In this document: positions 34,323 to 41,724 of the stretch, piece after piece
Layout: each line of letters opens with the position of its first letter
Numbering within the stretch: position 1 is the stretch's first letter
Assembly: GCF_003389455.1 (NCBI RefSeq)
Contig: NZ_QUAC01000162.1
Location: forward strand, 1 to 41,724
DNA length: 41,724 bases
From: Streptomyces inhibens
GTDB lineage: Bacteria; Actinomycetota; Actinomycetes; Streptomycetales; Streptomycetaceae
Direction of reading: 5' to 3'
Notes under the pieces: generated by a model
Database searches by the model: none
The model's input: the letters and a program-made list of their open reading frames with translations, nothing else
Told to the model about the DNA's origin: nothing
Made by a program: the position numbers and the translations under genes

Positions 34323-35473
34323 CCGTGAAGCTTACGGCCGCAGACCGGCCAGGGGCTCGCCCCCCGGGTGATGTAGAGCTTCTTGGCACGGTACGTCTGC
34401 TCCTGGGCGGGTGCGTCCTGCGGGCGGCCCCGGCCGCCCAGGGCCCGCCAGGTGGCGACATCGAACTGGTAGAGCCCGCCATAGTTGCCCGACGCGTCGA
34501 CGGCGTCCAGCCTCCCGCCCGCCTCGCACTGGGCCAGCGCGTGCCAGGCGAGATGGTCGGCGCCGCGCACGGAGGTGGGCAGCACCCTGGTGCCGATGTG
34601 CACGATCTGCGGGCGCGGGGCGTGCACGACCTCGGTGTGCAGCCGCTTCGGCTTCTGCTTGACGCCGTTGACGGTGCGCAGCTTGTAGGTGACCCGGCGC
34701 ACGCCGGGCCGCCCCTGCTGGACGACCGACTCGGTGCCGAGCGCCAGCTGCGGGTCGGTCCGTTTGACCGTACGGAACGCGATGGGCTCCTCGCGGACCT
34801 CCTTGGAGCCGGTGATCCGCAGTACGGAGACGGTCTGGCCCTCGCGCGGGAAGCTGTCCGGCGGCACCGAGGTGGTGTCCTGGTCGCGCAGGGCGAGACC
34901 GGCCTCGGCCAGCGCCTCGCGGACGGTGGCGGCGTTGGTGCGTACCCGGTACTCGCGGCCGTCGGCGACGAAGACCACCGAGCGTTCGGTGCGTACCGCC
35001 AGCTCCATGCCGTGCCGGCCGATGCGCCGGGAGCGGGAGGTCGACAGATAGGCGCCCTCGGCGCGGACGCCGAGCTGGTGGAGCGCGCCGGCGACGGTGT
35101 CGGCGGTGGTCCACACCCGGCGGCGCCGGCCGTCGATGGTGAGGACGACCGGGCGGCCGTGCCGGACGACGACCGCGTCGCCGCTGTCGAGGTCGGTGCC
35201 GGGGGCGGGCGCGACGATGTCGTGTGCGCCGATGTCGAGGTGCTCGTCGGCCAGCAGGTCCTCGACGTCGTCGGCGAAGGTGTGCAGGGTGCGCGGGGTG
35301 CCGTCGACGCTGAGCCGGATCGCCTTGTCGTGCGCGATGAAGGCGCTGGTGCCGCCTGCGAGGAAGGCGACGACCAGGGCCCGGGGCACCAGCCGGCGCA
35401 GCGCTTCGGGGCCATCGGCGCGGCGTCTACGACGGCCGCGCGCGGCGCGGTGGCTGCTCTGCGAATGACTCAC
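34319..35473 (-). CDS. rpfB: Resuscitation-promoting factor, RpfB-like secreted muralytic protein
   Basis: Protein of 384 aa. The GTG at 35473 is chosen because GGAG lies 6 nt upstream; a GTG four codons earlier is also in frame. A basic N-terminus then hydrophobic [15 protein letters not shown] (33-47) acts as signal/anchor. Three DUF348 repeats follow (about 51-92, 108-147, 166-204), then a G5 domain (about 211-291), then the Rpf domain with the catalytic Glu317 in [24 protein letters not shown] and the disulfide pair C316-C378. These enzymes cleave peptidoglycan and promote growth or spore germination. Chained by overlapping ends to rsmA and ispE, an order conserved in actinobacteria. Confidence 0.95.
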   Translation of the reverse strand: MSHSQSSHRAARGRRRRRADGPEALRRLVPRALVVAFLAGGTSAFIAHDKAIRLSVDGTPRTLHTFADDVEDLLADEHLDIGAHDIVAPAPGTDLDSGDAVVVRHGRPVVLTIDGRRRRVWTTADTVAGALHQLGVRAEGAYLSTSRSRRIGRHGMELAVRTERSVVFVADGREYRVRTNAATVREALAEAGLALRDQDTTSVPPDSFPREGQTVSVLRITGSKEVREEPIAFRTVKRTDPQLALGTESVVQQGRPGVRRVTYKLRTVNGVKQKPKRLHTEVVHAPRPQIVHIGTRVLPTSVRGADHLAWHALAQCEAGGRLDAVDASGNYGGLYQFDVATWRALGGRGRPQDAPAQEQTYRAKKLYITRGASPWPVCGRKLHG

Positions 35474-35511
35474 GGCGCGCTCCACATGCCACGGATGCGG
35501 TTGACGGCCGG

Positions 35512-35540
35512 AATGTAGCGGAGCGGCGGTGACTCTCCAA
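35512..35540 (-). promoter_or_regulatory. Probable promoter of rpfB
   Basis: On the minus strand TTGGAG (35540-35535), a 17-nt spacer and TACATT (35517-35512). This gives a short leader of about 33 nt, too short to hold a c-di-AMP riboswitch of the sort found before some other rpf genes. Confidence 0.45.
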
Positions 35541-35588
35541 AGTTGATCCGATACGGAAAGTGACTTTTCCGGGGGACGGCGGTTCCAT

Positions 35589-36491
35589 TCAGAGGCCGAA
35601 AGCGCGCGCCGTATTGGCCGCTATGGCGGTGGCCAGCGCATCCTCCGTCGCCCCCTTGACCTCGGCCATCGCCCGCAAGGTGACCGGAATGAGGTACGGG
35701 GCGTTGGCCCGTCCGCGGTACGGCGCGGGGGTGAGGAAGGGCGCATCGGTCTCGACGAGGACGAGTTCGGGCGGGGCGACGGCGAGTGCGTCGCGCAGCG
35801 GCTGGGCGTTCTTGAAGGTGACATTGCCGGCGAAGGACATGTAGTAGCCGGCCGCCGCGCAGATCTTGGCCATCTCGGCGTCGCCGGAGTAGCAGTGGAA
35901 GACGGTCCGCTCGGGCGCGCCCTCCTCGCGCAGGATCCGCAGCACGTCCTCGTGCGCCTCCCGGTCGTGGATGACCAGGGCCTTGCCGTGCCGCTTGGCG
36001 ATCTCGATATGGGCGCGGAAGGACCGCTCCTGCGCCGCCATGCCTTCAGGACCTGTACGGAAGTAGTCCAGCCCGGTCTCGCCGACGCCGCGCACCTGCG
36101 GCAGCGCGGCGAGCTTGTCGATCTCGGCGAGCGCGGCGTCCAGGGCGCCGTCGCCGCCGGCCTCCCGGGAGCCCTGCCGGGACCAGCCTTCGGGGTCGCC
36201 CAGCACGATCCGGGGCGCTTCGTTGGGGTGCAGCGCGACGGTGGCGTGCACGCTGTCGTACGCGGCCGCGGTGTCGGCGGCCCACCGCGAACCGGCCAGG
36301 TCGCAGCCCACCTGGACGACGGTGGTCACGCCGACGGAGGCGGCCTTGGCGAGCGCCTCCTCGACCGTGCGTGTGGGGGCACCTCCCAGCGGTAGCTGGG
36401 GGAGCATGTCCAGGTGGGTGTGCGAATCCGCCACCGCCACCCGAAGCGGTTCGGGCAGCGGCGGCGGGGTGTTCTTGTCCTGCGGGGCCAT
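35589..36491 (-). CDS. tatD: TatD-family metal-dependent DNase/hydrolase
   Basis: Protein of 300 aa, ATG at 36491. Metal ligands of the TIM barrel are present: H24-T-H26 (ADSHTHLDM), the conserved Glu in GETGLDYF, His in LVIHDREAH and HCYSGD, and Asp in LVETDAPFL. A dispersed hairpin repeat inserts in frame at residues about 30-40 (LPQLPLGGAPT), between DM and TVEEALAKA. TatD enzymes are 3'-5' DNases or D-aminoacyl-tRNA-type deacylases with a role in DNA quality control. The zinc-ribbon gene lies 33 bp upstream in the same direction, and rpfB lies 115 bp downstream. Confidence 0.95.
   Translation of the reverse strand: MAPQDKNTPPPLPEPLRVAVADSHTHLDMLPQLPLGGAPTRTVEEALAKAASVGVTTVVQVGCDLAGSRWAADTAAAYDSVHATVALHPNEAPRIVLGDPEGWSRQGSREAGGDGALDAALAEIDKLAALPQVRGVGETGLDYFRTGPEGMAAQERSFRAHIEIAKRHGKALVIHDREAHEDVLRILREEGAPERTVFHCYSGDAEMAKICAAAGYYMSFAGNVTFKNAQPLRDALAVAPPELVLVETDAPFLTPAPYRGRANAPYLIPVTLRAMAEVKGATEDALATAIAANTARAFGL
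36373..36408 (+). repeat. Dispersed hairpin repeat, copy 3 (inside tatD)
   Basis: GTGGGGGCACCTCCC, core AGCGGTAGCT, then GGGGGAGCATG. It matches copy 1 (12745-12781) over nearly its whole length with one single-base length difference. The stem CTCCCAGC/GCTGGGGGAG closes a GGTA loop. Its orientation is opposite to the host gene. Confidence 0.85.
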
Positions 36492-36524
36492 GGCCGAGAT
36501 CCTACGAGGACCGCGGCCGGAACC

Positions 36525-36986
36525 TCACTTGCGGTGGCTCTGGAAGGGGTGCAGCAGGTCGGACAGGTGCCAGTGGTGGCGCCCGCCGTCCGCGCCCTCG
36601 GCGGTGCTGCCGCCACAGTCCGCGGCGCCCTCGGAGGCCGGCTGCTTCTTCTTCTGGTTGCCGTTATGGCGCTGATGCATGTTCGCGATCGCGTCGGAGA
36701 CCATCGAGACCTGGCCGGAGCGCATGATGCGTACGACGTTGGTGCCGCAGTTGAGGCAGGTGGGGCAGGTCAACGGCGACGGCACCCGCTCGCCGTCCGC
36801 GTAGTAGACGACATGGAGCTCGCCCTTGCCGTCGACCTGGTGGACTATCTCGTACGCCTGCTCCCAGCCGTAGCCGCATTTCATGCAGGCGAAGGAGTAC
36901 GCCTCGTGCGCGGCGGCCTCCGGCTGGGGAATCGGGTGGACTCCGCTGGTGGTGGAAACGCCAGTGGTCTTAGCGATCTCGCTCAT
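36525..36986 (-). CDS. Zinc-ribbon protein of unknown function
   Basis: Protein of 153 aa, ATG at 36986 with AGAGGAG upstream. The start is decided by this ribosome site; the frame extends further upstream without one. Two Cys pairs, C34-M-K-C37 and C74-P-T-C77 (plus C80), look like a split zinc ribbon. Between them, WEQAYEIVHQVDGKGELHVVYYADGERVPSPL forms a small beta-rich stretch. The C-terminal third is His/Gln/Gly-rich and ends HHWHLSDLLHPFQSHRK. No membrane segment. It lies upstream of tatD in the same direction. I do not recognise a named family; a nucleic-acid- or ribosome-binding role is only a guess. Confidence 0.75.
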   Translation of the reverse strand: MSEIAKTTGVSTTSGVHPIPQPEAAAHEAYSFACMKCGYGWEQAYEIVHQVDGKGELHVVYYADGERVPSPLTCPTCLNCGTNVVRIMRSGQVSMVSDAIANMHQRHNGNQKKKQPASEGAADCGGSTAEGADGGRHHWHLSDLLHPFQSHRK

Positions 36987-36996
36987 GTGCGCTCCT

Positions 36997-37013
36997 CTTG
37001 TCCGCTGGACAAG
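36997..37013. promoter_or_regulatory. Hairpin touching the ribosome site of the zinc-ribbon gene
   Basis: CTTGTCC-GCT-GGACAAG is a perfect 7-bp inverted repeat. On the minus strand its 3' arm runs straight into the AGAGGAG ribosome site, so folding could modulate translation start, or the palindrome could bind a repressor. Confidence 0.5.
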
Positions 37014-37087
37014 GTCTCCGGGAACCGTTCGTCCCACGCACCAGTGGACGCCTTTCCCGGCCGCAACGCAGCTGTTCAGCGACGCTA

Positions 37088-37106
37088 TTGGCCCAGATTT
37101 GGCCAA
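37088..37106. promoter_or_regulatory. Inverted repeat near the zinc-ribbon promoter
   Basis: TTGGCC and GGCCAA flank a 7-nt spacer. On the minus strand it lies 14-32 nt downstream of a possible -10, TAGGGT (37125-37120), placing it in the early transcribed region, where a repressor could bind. Confidence 0.4.
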
Positions 37107-37201
37107 CGGTAGGAAAATCACCCTATTGCCTCGGCCTGCGCTTTACCTTTCAAGCCAGCCATTTACCTTCTGATGAGTCGGTTTTCGCCGTGGCCCGCGC
37201 A

Positions 37202-38089
37202 TCATTTCTCGCCAGGGGCCTTCGCGGAGTTCTTCGCCGGGTCCTTCGCCGCGGTTTTCGCCGCGACCACGGCATCGAAGACCTCCCGCTTGGGCAGCCC
37301 GGCCTCCGCGGCGACCGCGGCGATGGCTTCCTTGCGCCGCTCCCCGGCCTCCTCACGGACCCGCACCCGGCGCACCAGCTCCTCGGCTCCCAGATCCTGC
37401 GGCCCGCTCTCCGGAGCGCCCTCGACCACGATGGTGATCTCCCCGCGTACGCCCTCGGCCGCCCACGGCGCGAGTTCGCCCAGCGATCCGCGCTTGACCT
37501 CCTCGTACGTCTTGGTCAGCTCGCGGCAGACCGCGGCGCGCCGCTCGGCGCCGAAGATCTCGGCCATCGCGGCCAGGGTGTCGTCCAGGCGGTGCGGAGC
37601 CTCGAAGTAGACCAGGGTGCGCCGCTCGTCCTCGACCTCGCGCAGCCGGGAGCGCCGCTCTCCGGCCTTGCGGGGCAAGAACCCCTCGAAGCAGAAGCGG
37701 TCCACCGGCAGCCCGGACACGGCCAGGGCGGTGAGCACCGCGCTGGGGCCCGGTACGGCCGTGACCTTGATGTCGCGCTCGACGGCCGCGGCGACCAGGC
37801 GGTAGCCGGGGTCGGAGACCGAGGGCATCCCCGCGTCGGTGACCAGCAGCACCCGCGCGCCACCGGCCAGCGCATCGGCCAACTCGGGCGTCCTGGCCGC
37901 CTCGTTGCCCTCGAAGTACGACACGATCCGCCCGCGCGGCTGGACATCCAGCGCCTGGGTCAGCCGGCGCAGCCGCCGGGTGTCCTCTGCGGCGATCACA
38001 TCGGCGGCCGCCAGTTCGGTGGCGAGCCGCGGCGGCGCGTCCGCGATCTCACCGATGGGCGTCCCTGCAAGTACCAGCGTTCCAGTCAC
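37202..38089 (-). CDS. rsmI: 16S rRNA (cytidine-2'-O)-methyltransferase
   Basis: Protein of 295 aa, GTG start at 38089 with AGGA 7 nt upstream. It methylates the 2'-O of a decoding-centre cytidine of 16S rRNA. The tetrapyrrole-methylase-type fold is visible: LVLAGTPIGEIADAPPRL, EDTRRLRRLTQAL, VTDAGMPSVSDPGYRLVAAAV, AVPGPSAVLTALAVSGLPVDRFCFEGFLPRK, and YFEAPHRLDDTLAAM. The C-terminus ends in a run of Ala/Lys (TAAKDPAKNSAKAPGEK), an actinobacterial-looking basic tail. Divergent from pmt. Confidence 0.95.
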   Translation of the reverse strand: MTGTLVLAGTPIGEIADAPPRLATELAAADVIAAEDTRRLRRLTQALDVQPRGRIVSYFEGNEAARTPELADALAGGARVLLVTDAGMPSVSDPGYRLVAAAVERDIKVTAVPGPSAVLTALAVSGLPVDRFCFEGFLPRKAGERRSRLREVEDERRTLVYFEAPHRLDDTLAAMAEIFGAERRAAVCRELTKTYEEVKRGSLGELAPWAAEGVRGEITIVVEGAPESGPQDLGAEELVRRVRVREEAGERRKEAIAAVAAEAGLPKREVFDAVVAAKTAAKDPAKNSAKAPGEK

Positions 38090-38188
38090 CTCCCCATCCT
38101 CCCAGCCCGTCCTCCCAAGAACGCCGCCGCGCCCCGATCCGCCGTCATCCCCCGGTGGCGCTCCGCGCCGGCCCACAGGCCACTTCCC

Positions 38189-38194
38189 TACGAT
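38189..38194 (+). promoter_or_regulatory. -10 element of pmt, probably a leaderless transcript
   Basis: TACGAT is followed by exactly seven nucleotides and the GTG at 38202. The -35 is not recognisable. If correct, it rules out the in-frame ATG at 38193, which lies inside the -10. Confidence 0.45.
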
Positions 38195-38201
38195 GGGCCG
38201 G

Positions 38202-39932
38202 GTGACAAGTGACACCACCGCGACCGACGCCGCCGTGCAGCGCGCCCCGGAGCCGGCCGAGCAGCCCCCTGTGTGGCAGCGGCGGCTGCGCCGCTTCGGG
38301 TATCCCGGCCGCCCGCAGGCCGATGTCCGCGCGCGGCTGGTGCCCGCCTTCCCCGAGCCCAGCGGCCGGCTGTGGGCGGTGTTCGGCGCGGGCCCGGACA
38401 CCGCGGCCCGGCTGACGCGCTGGTCGGGCTGGGCCGGTCCGCTGCTGGTGACGCTATTCGCGGGGGTGCTGCGGTTCTGGGACCTGGGCAGCCCGCGGAA
38501 GGTCATATTCGACGAGACGTACTACCCCAAGGACGCCTGGTCGCTGCTGCAGTACGGCTACGAGGGCACCTGGGCCAAGAACGCCAATGACGCGCTGGTC
38601 GGGCATCCGTCGCAGATCCTGCTCTCGCCCGAGCACTCGTACGTCGTGCACCCGCCGATGGGCAAGTGGCTGATCGCGCTCGGCGAGTGGGCGTTCGGGA
38701 TGAACCCCTTCGGCTGGCGGTTCATGGTCGCGCTGCTCGGCACGCTGTCGGTGCTGCTGATCTGCCGGATCGGCCGCCGGCTGATGCGGTCGACGGCGCT
38801 CGGCTGTCTGGCGGGCACCTTGCTGGCGCTGGACGGGCTGCACTTCGTGATGAGCCGGACCGCGCTGCTCGATCTGATCGTGATGTTCTGGGTGGTGGCC
38901 GCCTTCGGCTGCCTGCTGGTCGACCGGGACCGCACCCGGGCCCGGCTGGCGGCGGCGCTGCCGATCGGCCCGGACAGTCTTGCGCGCCCGGACGACGAGG
39001 TCGGCGACCGGCTGCGGCTGGGGTGGCGGCCGTGGCGGATCGCGGCGGGGCTGTGCCTGGGCCTGTCCGCCGCGACGAAATGGAACGGCCTGTATTTCCT
39101 CGCGGCGTTCGCCCTGATGTCGGTGCTCTGGGACGTCGCGGCCCGCCGTACGGCCGGCGCCCGCCGCCCCTTCCGCTCGGCCGTGCGCCGCGATGTGCTG
39201 CCCGCTTTCGGGTCCACCGTCGTCGTCGCGCTCGCCGCCTACCTCGCGTCCTGGTCGGGCTGGATCGCCACCAAGGGCGGCTACTACCGCGACTGGGCGA
39301 CCACCGCCGACGGCCAGCGGGCCGGCTGGACCTGGCTGCCGGACTGGCTGCGCAGCCTGTGGCACTACCAGACCGAGGTCTACGCCTTCCACACCGGACT
39401 GACCACCCCGCACACCTACCAGTCCAACCCCTGGAGCTGGCTCGTCCTGGGCCGCCCCGTCTCGTACTTCTACGAGGACCCCAAGGCCGGCCAGGACGGC
39501 TGCGCCGCGGCCGAGGGCTGTGCGCGCGAGGTGCTCGCACTGGGCACCCCGCTGCTGTGGTGGGCCGCCTGCTTCGCGCTGCTCTACGTCCTCTACCGCT
39601 GGCTGTTCCAGCGGGACTGGCGGGCCGGCGCCATCGCCTGCGGGATCGCGGCGGGCTATCTGCCGTGGTTCCTCTACCAGGAGCGGACGATCTTCCTCTT
39701 CTACGCGGTGGTGTTCGTCCCGTTCCTGTGTCTGGCGCTGGCCATGATGATCGGCGCGATCATCGGCCCGCCGGGTTCGAGCGAGCGCCGCCGCACCATC
39801 GGCGCGGTGGGCGCCGGCGTCCTCATCCTCCTCATCGCCTGGAATTTCATCTACTTCTACCCCCTCTATACGGGTATGCCGATCCCCAAGAGCGCCTGGC
39901 ACCACCGGATGTGGTTCGACACCTGGGTGTGA
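38202..39932 (+). CDS. pmt: Dolichyl/polyprenyl-phosphate-mannose: protein mannosyltransferase (GT39)
   Basis: Protein of 576 aa from the GTG at 38202 (the ATG at 38193 is less likely). Integral membrane glycosyltransferase with the luminal catalytic D104-E105 in VIFDETYYPKDAW and HPPMGKWLIALGEWAFGMNPFGWR; about 10-11 helices follow, including LLALDGLHFVMSRTALLDLIVMFWVVAAFG. The C-terminus with YPLYTGMPIPKSAWHHRMWFDTWV is typical of actinobacterial Pmt. It transfers mannose from polyprenyl phosphate mannose to secreted proteins. In S. coelicolor the Pmt homologue is needed for phage phiC31 infection and affects antibiotic susceptibility. Divergent from rsmI. Confidence 0.95.
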   Translation: MTSDTTATDAAVQRAPEPAEQPPVWQRRLRRFGYPGRPQADVRARLVPAFPEPSGRLWAVFGAGPDTAARLTRWSGWAGPLLVTLFAGVLRFWDLGSPRKVIFDETYYPKDAWSLLQYGYEGTWAKNANDALVGHPSQILLSPEHSYVVHPPMGKWLIALGEWAFGMNPFGWRFMVALLGTLSVLLICRIGRRLMRSTALGCLAGTLLALDGLHFVMSRTALLDLIVMFWVVAAFGCLLVDRDRTRARLAAALPIGPDSLARPDDEVGDRLRLGWRPWRIAAGLCLGLSAATKWNGLYFLAAFALMSVLWDVAARRTAGARRPFRSAVRRDVLPAFGSTVVVALAAYLASWSGWIATKGGYYRDWATTADGQRAGWTWLPDWLRSLWHYQTEVYAFHTGLTTPHTYQSNPWSWLVLGRPVSYFYEDPKAGQDGCAAAEGCAREVLALGTPLLWWAACFALLYVLYRWLFQRDWRAGAIACGIAAGYLPWFLYQERTIFLFYAVVFVPFLCLALAMMIGAIIGPPGSSERRRTIGAVGAGVLILLIAWNFIYFYPLYTGMPIPKSAWHHRMWFDTWV

Positions 39933-40097
39933 GCGGGGCCCGCGGCCGCATGCGACAACTCCGTAACAGACATACAACAGCGCGTCACCGGACCGTGCCC
40001 TGATCGAGACGCACGGCCTCGCCCCGTGTCCCTTAGAGTGCGGTGCACGTTCTTGTGTGCGTATTCAAGGACGAGACTCCGGGAGGGAATCGGTGGC

Positions 40098-41724
40098 ATG
40101 CGCCGTGAGGTGAAGTACGGGCTGATCGGCGGATCGGTGGCCCTGGTGGCGGGAGTCGTGGGCGGCCTCACGCTGTTCGGCGGCTCGGACGAGTCATCAC
40201 CGACGGAGGTGAGGTCGGCGGACGCCAAGGCGGGCGACAGCGCGCCCAAGGTGCCGACCGGGCCGCTGTCGGCCAAGGAAGTACAGACGACGGCACAGGA
40301 GTTCCTGACCGCCTGGCAGACCGGCGACGCCGCCAAGGCCGCCGCGCTGACGGACAGTCCGGAGGCCGCCAAGAGCGCGCTTGCGGCCTTCGCCAAGCAG
40401 GCGCGGTTCTCGAAGGTGACGGTGACGCCGGGCACACCGGCCGGCGCCAAGGTGCCGTACACCGTCGCCGCGCAGATCGACTTCAACGGCACCAAGGCGC
40501 CGTACTCGTACCGCACCTCGGCGACCGTGCAGCGCGACAAGACCACCGGGAAGCCGCGGATCGCCTGGCAGCCGGCCGTGCTGCACCCGGGCCTCGCCAA
40601 GGGCGACCAGCTGCGTACGGGCGAGGCCGAGGCGCCGCCGATCAAGGCCGTGGACCGCAACGGCAAGGAGCTGACGCCCAAGGCGCATCCGGCGCTTGCC
40701 GGGGTGCTGGACAGCCTGCGCGACAAGTACGGTGACAAGACCGACGGCAAGCCCGGTGTGGAGCTGTTCATCCACCGCGCCAAGAGCGCCAAGCCCGCCG
40801 ACCAGCTGCCCGAAAAGACGCTGAAGGTGCTCTCCAAGGGCACCCCCGGCACCCTCAAGACCACGCTGGACGCCACGCTCCAGTCGGCGGCGGAGAACGC
40901 CGTCAAGGGCAAGAAGGCGGCGTCCGCGGCCGCGATCAAGCCCAGCACCGGCGAGATCCTGGCGATCGCCAACTCCCCGACGAAGGGCTTCAACGTCGCC
41001 ACCCAGGGGTCGCTGGCCCCCGGTTCGACGATGAAGATCGTGACCTCGGCGATGCTGATCGACAAGGGCATGACCACGCCGAACAAGCCGCACCCGTGCC
41101 CCAAGTACGTGACGGTCGGCGGCTGGAAGTTCCAGAACCTCGACAAGTCCGAGATCCCGCACGGCACCTTCGCGCAGAGCTTCGCCGCGTCCTGCAACAA
41201 CGCCTTCATCTCGCAGGCCAAGGACCTCAGCGACGACGATCTGACGAAGGAGGCCCGGGACGTCTTCGGCATCGGCCTCAACTGGCAGACCGGTATCCCC
41301 ACCTTCGACGGCGCGGTGCCGGTGCAGCACGACGCGCAGATGGCCGCCTCGCTGATCGGCCAGGGCGGGGTGCGGATGAACCCGCTCAATGTGGCCTCGC
41401 TCGCCGCGACGGTCCGCGCCGGCTCCTTCCACCAGCCGTACATCGTCGCGCCGCAGCTGGACAACCGGACGTTCGCCAAGGCGGCCCGCACGATGAAGCC
41501 GGGCACCGCGTCCGCCCTGAAGTCGCTGATGAGGCTGACCGCGACCGCCGGTACGGCGGCCGAGGCGATGTCCGGGATCGGCGGTGACATCGGCGCCAAG
41601 ACCGGCTCCGCCGAGGTCGACGGCCAGAAGAAGCCCAACGCCTGGTTCACCGCCTACCGCGACGACCTCGCCGCGGCGGCCGTCGTCCCGGCCAGCGGCC
41701 ACGGCGGCTCCAACGCGGGCCCGG
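40098..41724 (+). CDS. Penicillin-binding protein, transpeptidase (class B-like), cut by the window end
   Basis: At least 542 aa, ATG at 40098 with GGGAGGG upstream. N-terminal membrane anchor (YGLIGGSVALVAGVVGGLTLFGG, about 7-29), then an NTF2-like/MecA-N domain (EFLTAWQTGDAAKAAALTDSP...), a dimerisation region, and a complete set of transpeptidase motifs: S310-T-M-K313, S365-C-N367 and K501-T-G503. It crosslinks peptidoglycan outside the membrane and binds beta-lactams. The end of the protein lies outside the window. A possible TAGAGT -10 is at 40034-40039, giving a leader of about 50 nt. Follows pmt by 165 bp. Confidence 0.95.
   Translation, partial: MRREVKYGLIGGSVALVAGVVGGLTLFGGSDESSPTEVRSADAKAGDSAPKVPTGPLSAKEVQTTAQEFLTAWQTGDAAKAAALTDSPEAAKSALAAFAKQARFSKVTVTPGTPAGAKVPYTVAAQIDFNGTKAPYSYRTSATVQRDKTTGKPRIAWQPAVLHPGLAKGDQLRTGEAEAPPIKAVDRNGKELTPKAHPALAGVLDSLRDKYGDKTDGKPGVELFIHRAKSAKPADQLPEKTLKVLSKGTPGTLKTTLDATLQSAAENAVKGKKAASAAAIKPSTGEILAIANSPTKGFNVATQGSLAPGSTMKIVTSAMLIDKGMTTPNKPHPCPKYVTVGGWKFQNLDKSEIPHGTFAQSFAASCNNAFISQAKDLSDDDLTKEARDVFGIGLNWQTGIPTFDGAVPVQHDAQMAASLIGQGGVRMNPLNVASLAATVRAGSFHQPYIVAPQLDNRTFAKAARTMKPGTASALKSLMRLTATAGTAAEAMSGIGGDIGAKTGSAEVDGQKKPNAWFTAYRDDLAAAAVVPASGHGGSNAGP

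Noticed and set aside
35474..35588. c-di-AMP riboswitch upstream of rpfB
   Set aside because: The gap is only 115 bp and a plausible promoter leaves a leader of about 33 nt.

Overview
This window is a piece of a Streptomyces-type chromosome (Actinomycetota). The evidence is very high GC, with third codon positions almost always G or C, frequent GTG and TTG starts, an ESX-type WXG100 gene, an RpfB-like muralytic factor, an actinobacterial protein O-mannosyltransferase, short dispersed repeats that I remember as common in Streptomyces, and a housekeeping gene order (tRNA-Gln, glmU, prs, rplY/ctc, pth, ppc, desaturase, tetR ... galK-galE-galT ... rsmA, rpfB, tatD, rsmI, pmt, PBP) that matches the core of a Streptomyces chromosome as I remember it. 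I see no prophage, transposase, CRISPR array or rRNA.

Layout. 1-1263: the tail of a proline-rich protein, then a YwqJ-like deaminase (toxin-type) and a SUKH-3 protein (immunity-type). 1285-3748: a lone sensor histidine kinase and a helix-turn-helix protein with a LAGLIDADG-like domain. 3778-8614: tRNA-Gln(TTG) with its terminator, glmU, prs, a leader hairpin, rplY/ctc, a strong terminator, pth and a small membrane protein. 8684-13476: ppc (minus), then a membrane fatty-acid desaturase and a TetR regulator, with a 27-bp near-perfect palindrome over the desaturase promoter. 13819-17211: a four-gene ESX/type VII-like module (WXG100 protein, effector-like protein with glycine-zipper membrane segments, two unknown proteins). 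17244-19152: VOC protein and trans-aconitate methyltransferase-like gene, divergent from a MarR regulator. 19427-28923: a galactose/galactoside block: SDR and GH42 beta-galactosidase, galT-galE-galK, a sodium:solute symporter and its small membrane partner. Two orphan NarL/LuxR-type response regulators bracket the Leloir genes and transporter (22295-23065 and 28936-29655). 29859-32512: Uup-like ABC-F ATPase and a small alpha/beta hydrolase. 32509-36986 (minus): zinc-ribbon protein, tatD, rpfB, rsmA, ispE. 37202-41724: rsmI divergent from pmt, then a class B-type penicillin-binding protein cut by the window end.

How the parts work together. GlmU, the PBP and RpfB act on peptidoglycan supply, assembly and remodelling. 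Prs, Ctc/L25, Pth, RsmA and RsmI serve nucleotide supply and translation. The gal block would release galactose from galactosides (GH42), import it (SSS) and convert it through the Leloir pathway; its divergent galT/transporter promoter carries four helically phased decamers that look like a repressor array. The desaturase-TetR pair looks like a self-contained membrane-fluidity switch. The most promising uncharacterised systems are the four-gene type VII-like module (13819-17211) and the deaminase/SUKH pair at the left end. A third theme is a family of small hairpin repeats inserted inside genes: one supplies the stop codon of the desaturase and perhaps the ribosome site of tetR, and two others add in-frame peptides to the VOC protein and TatD.
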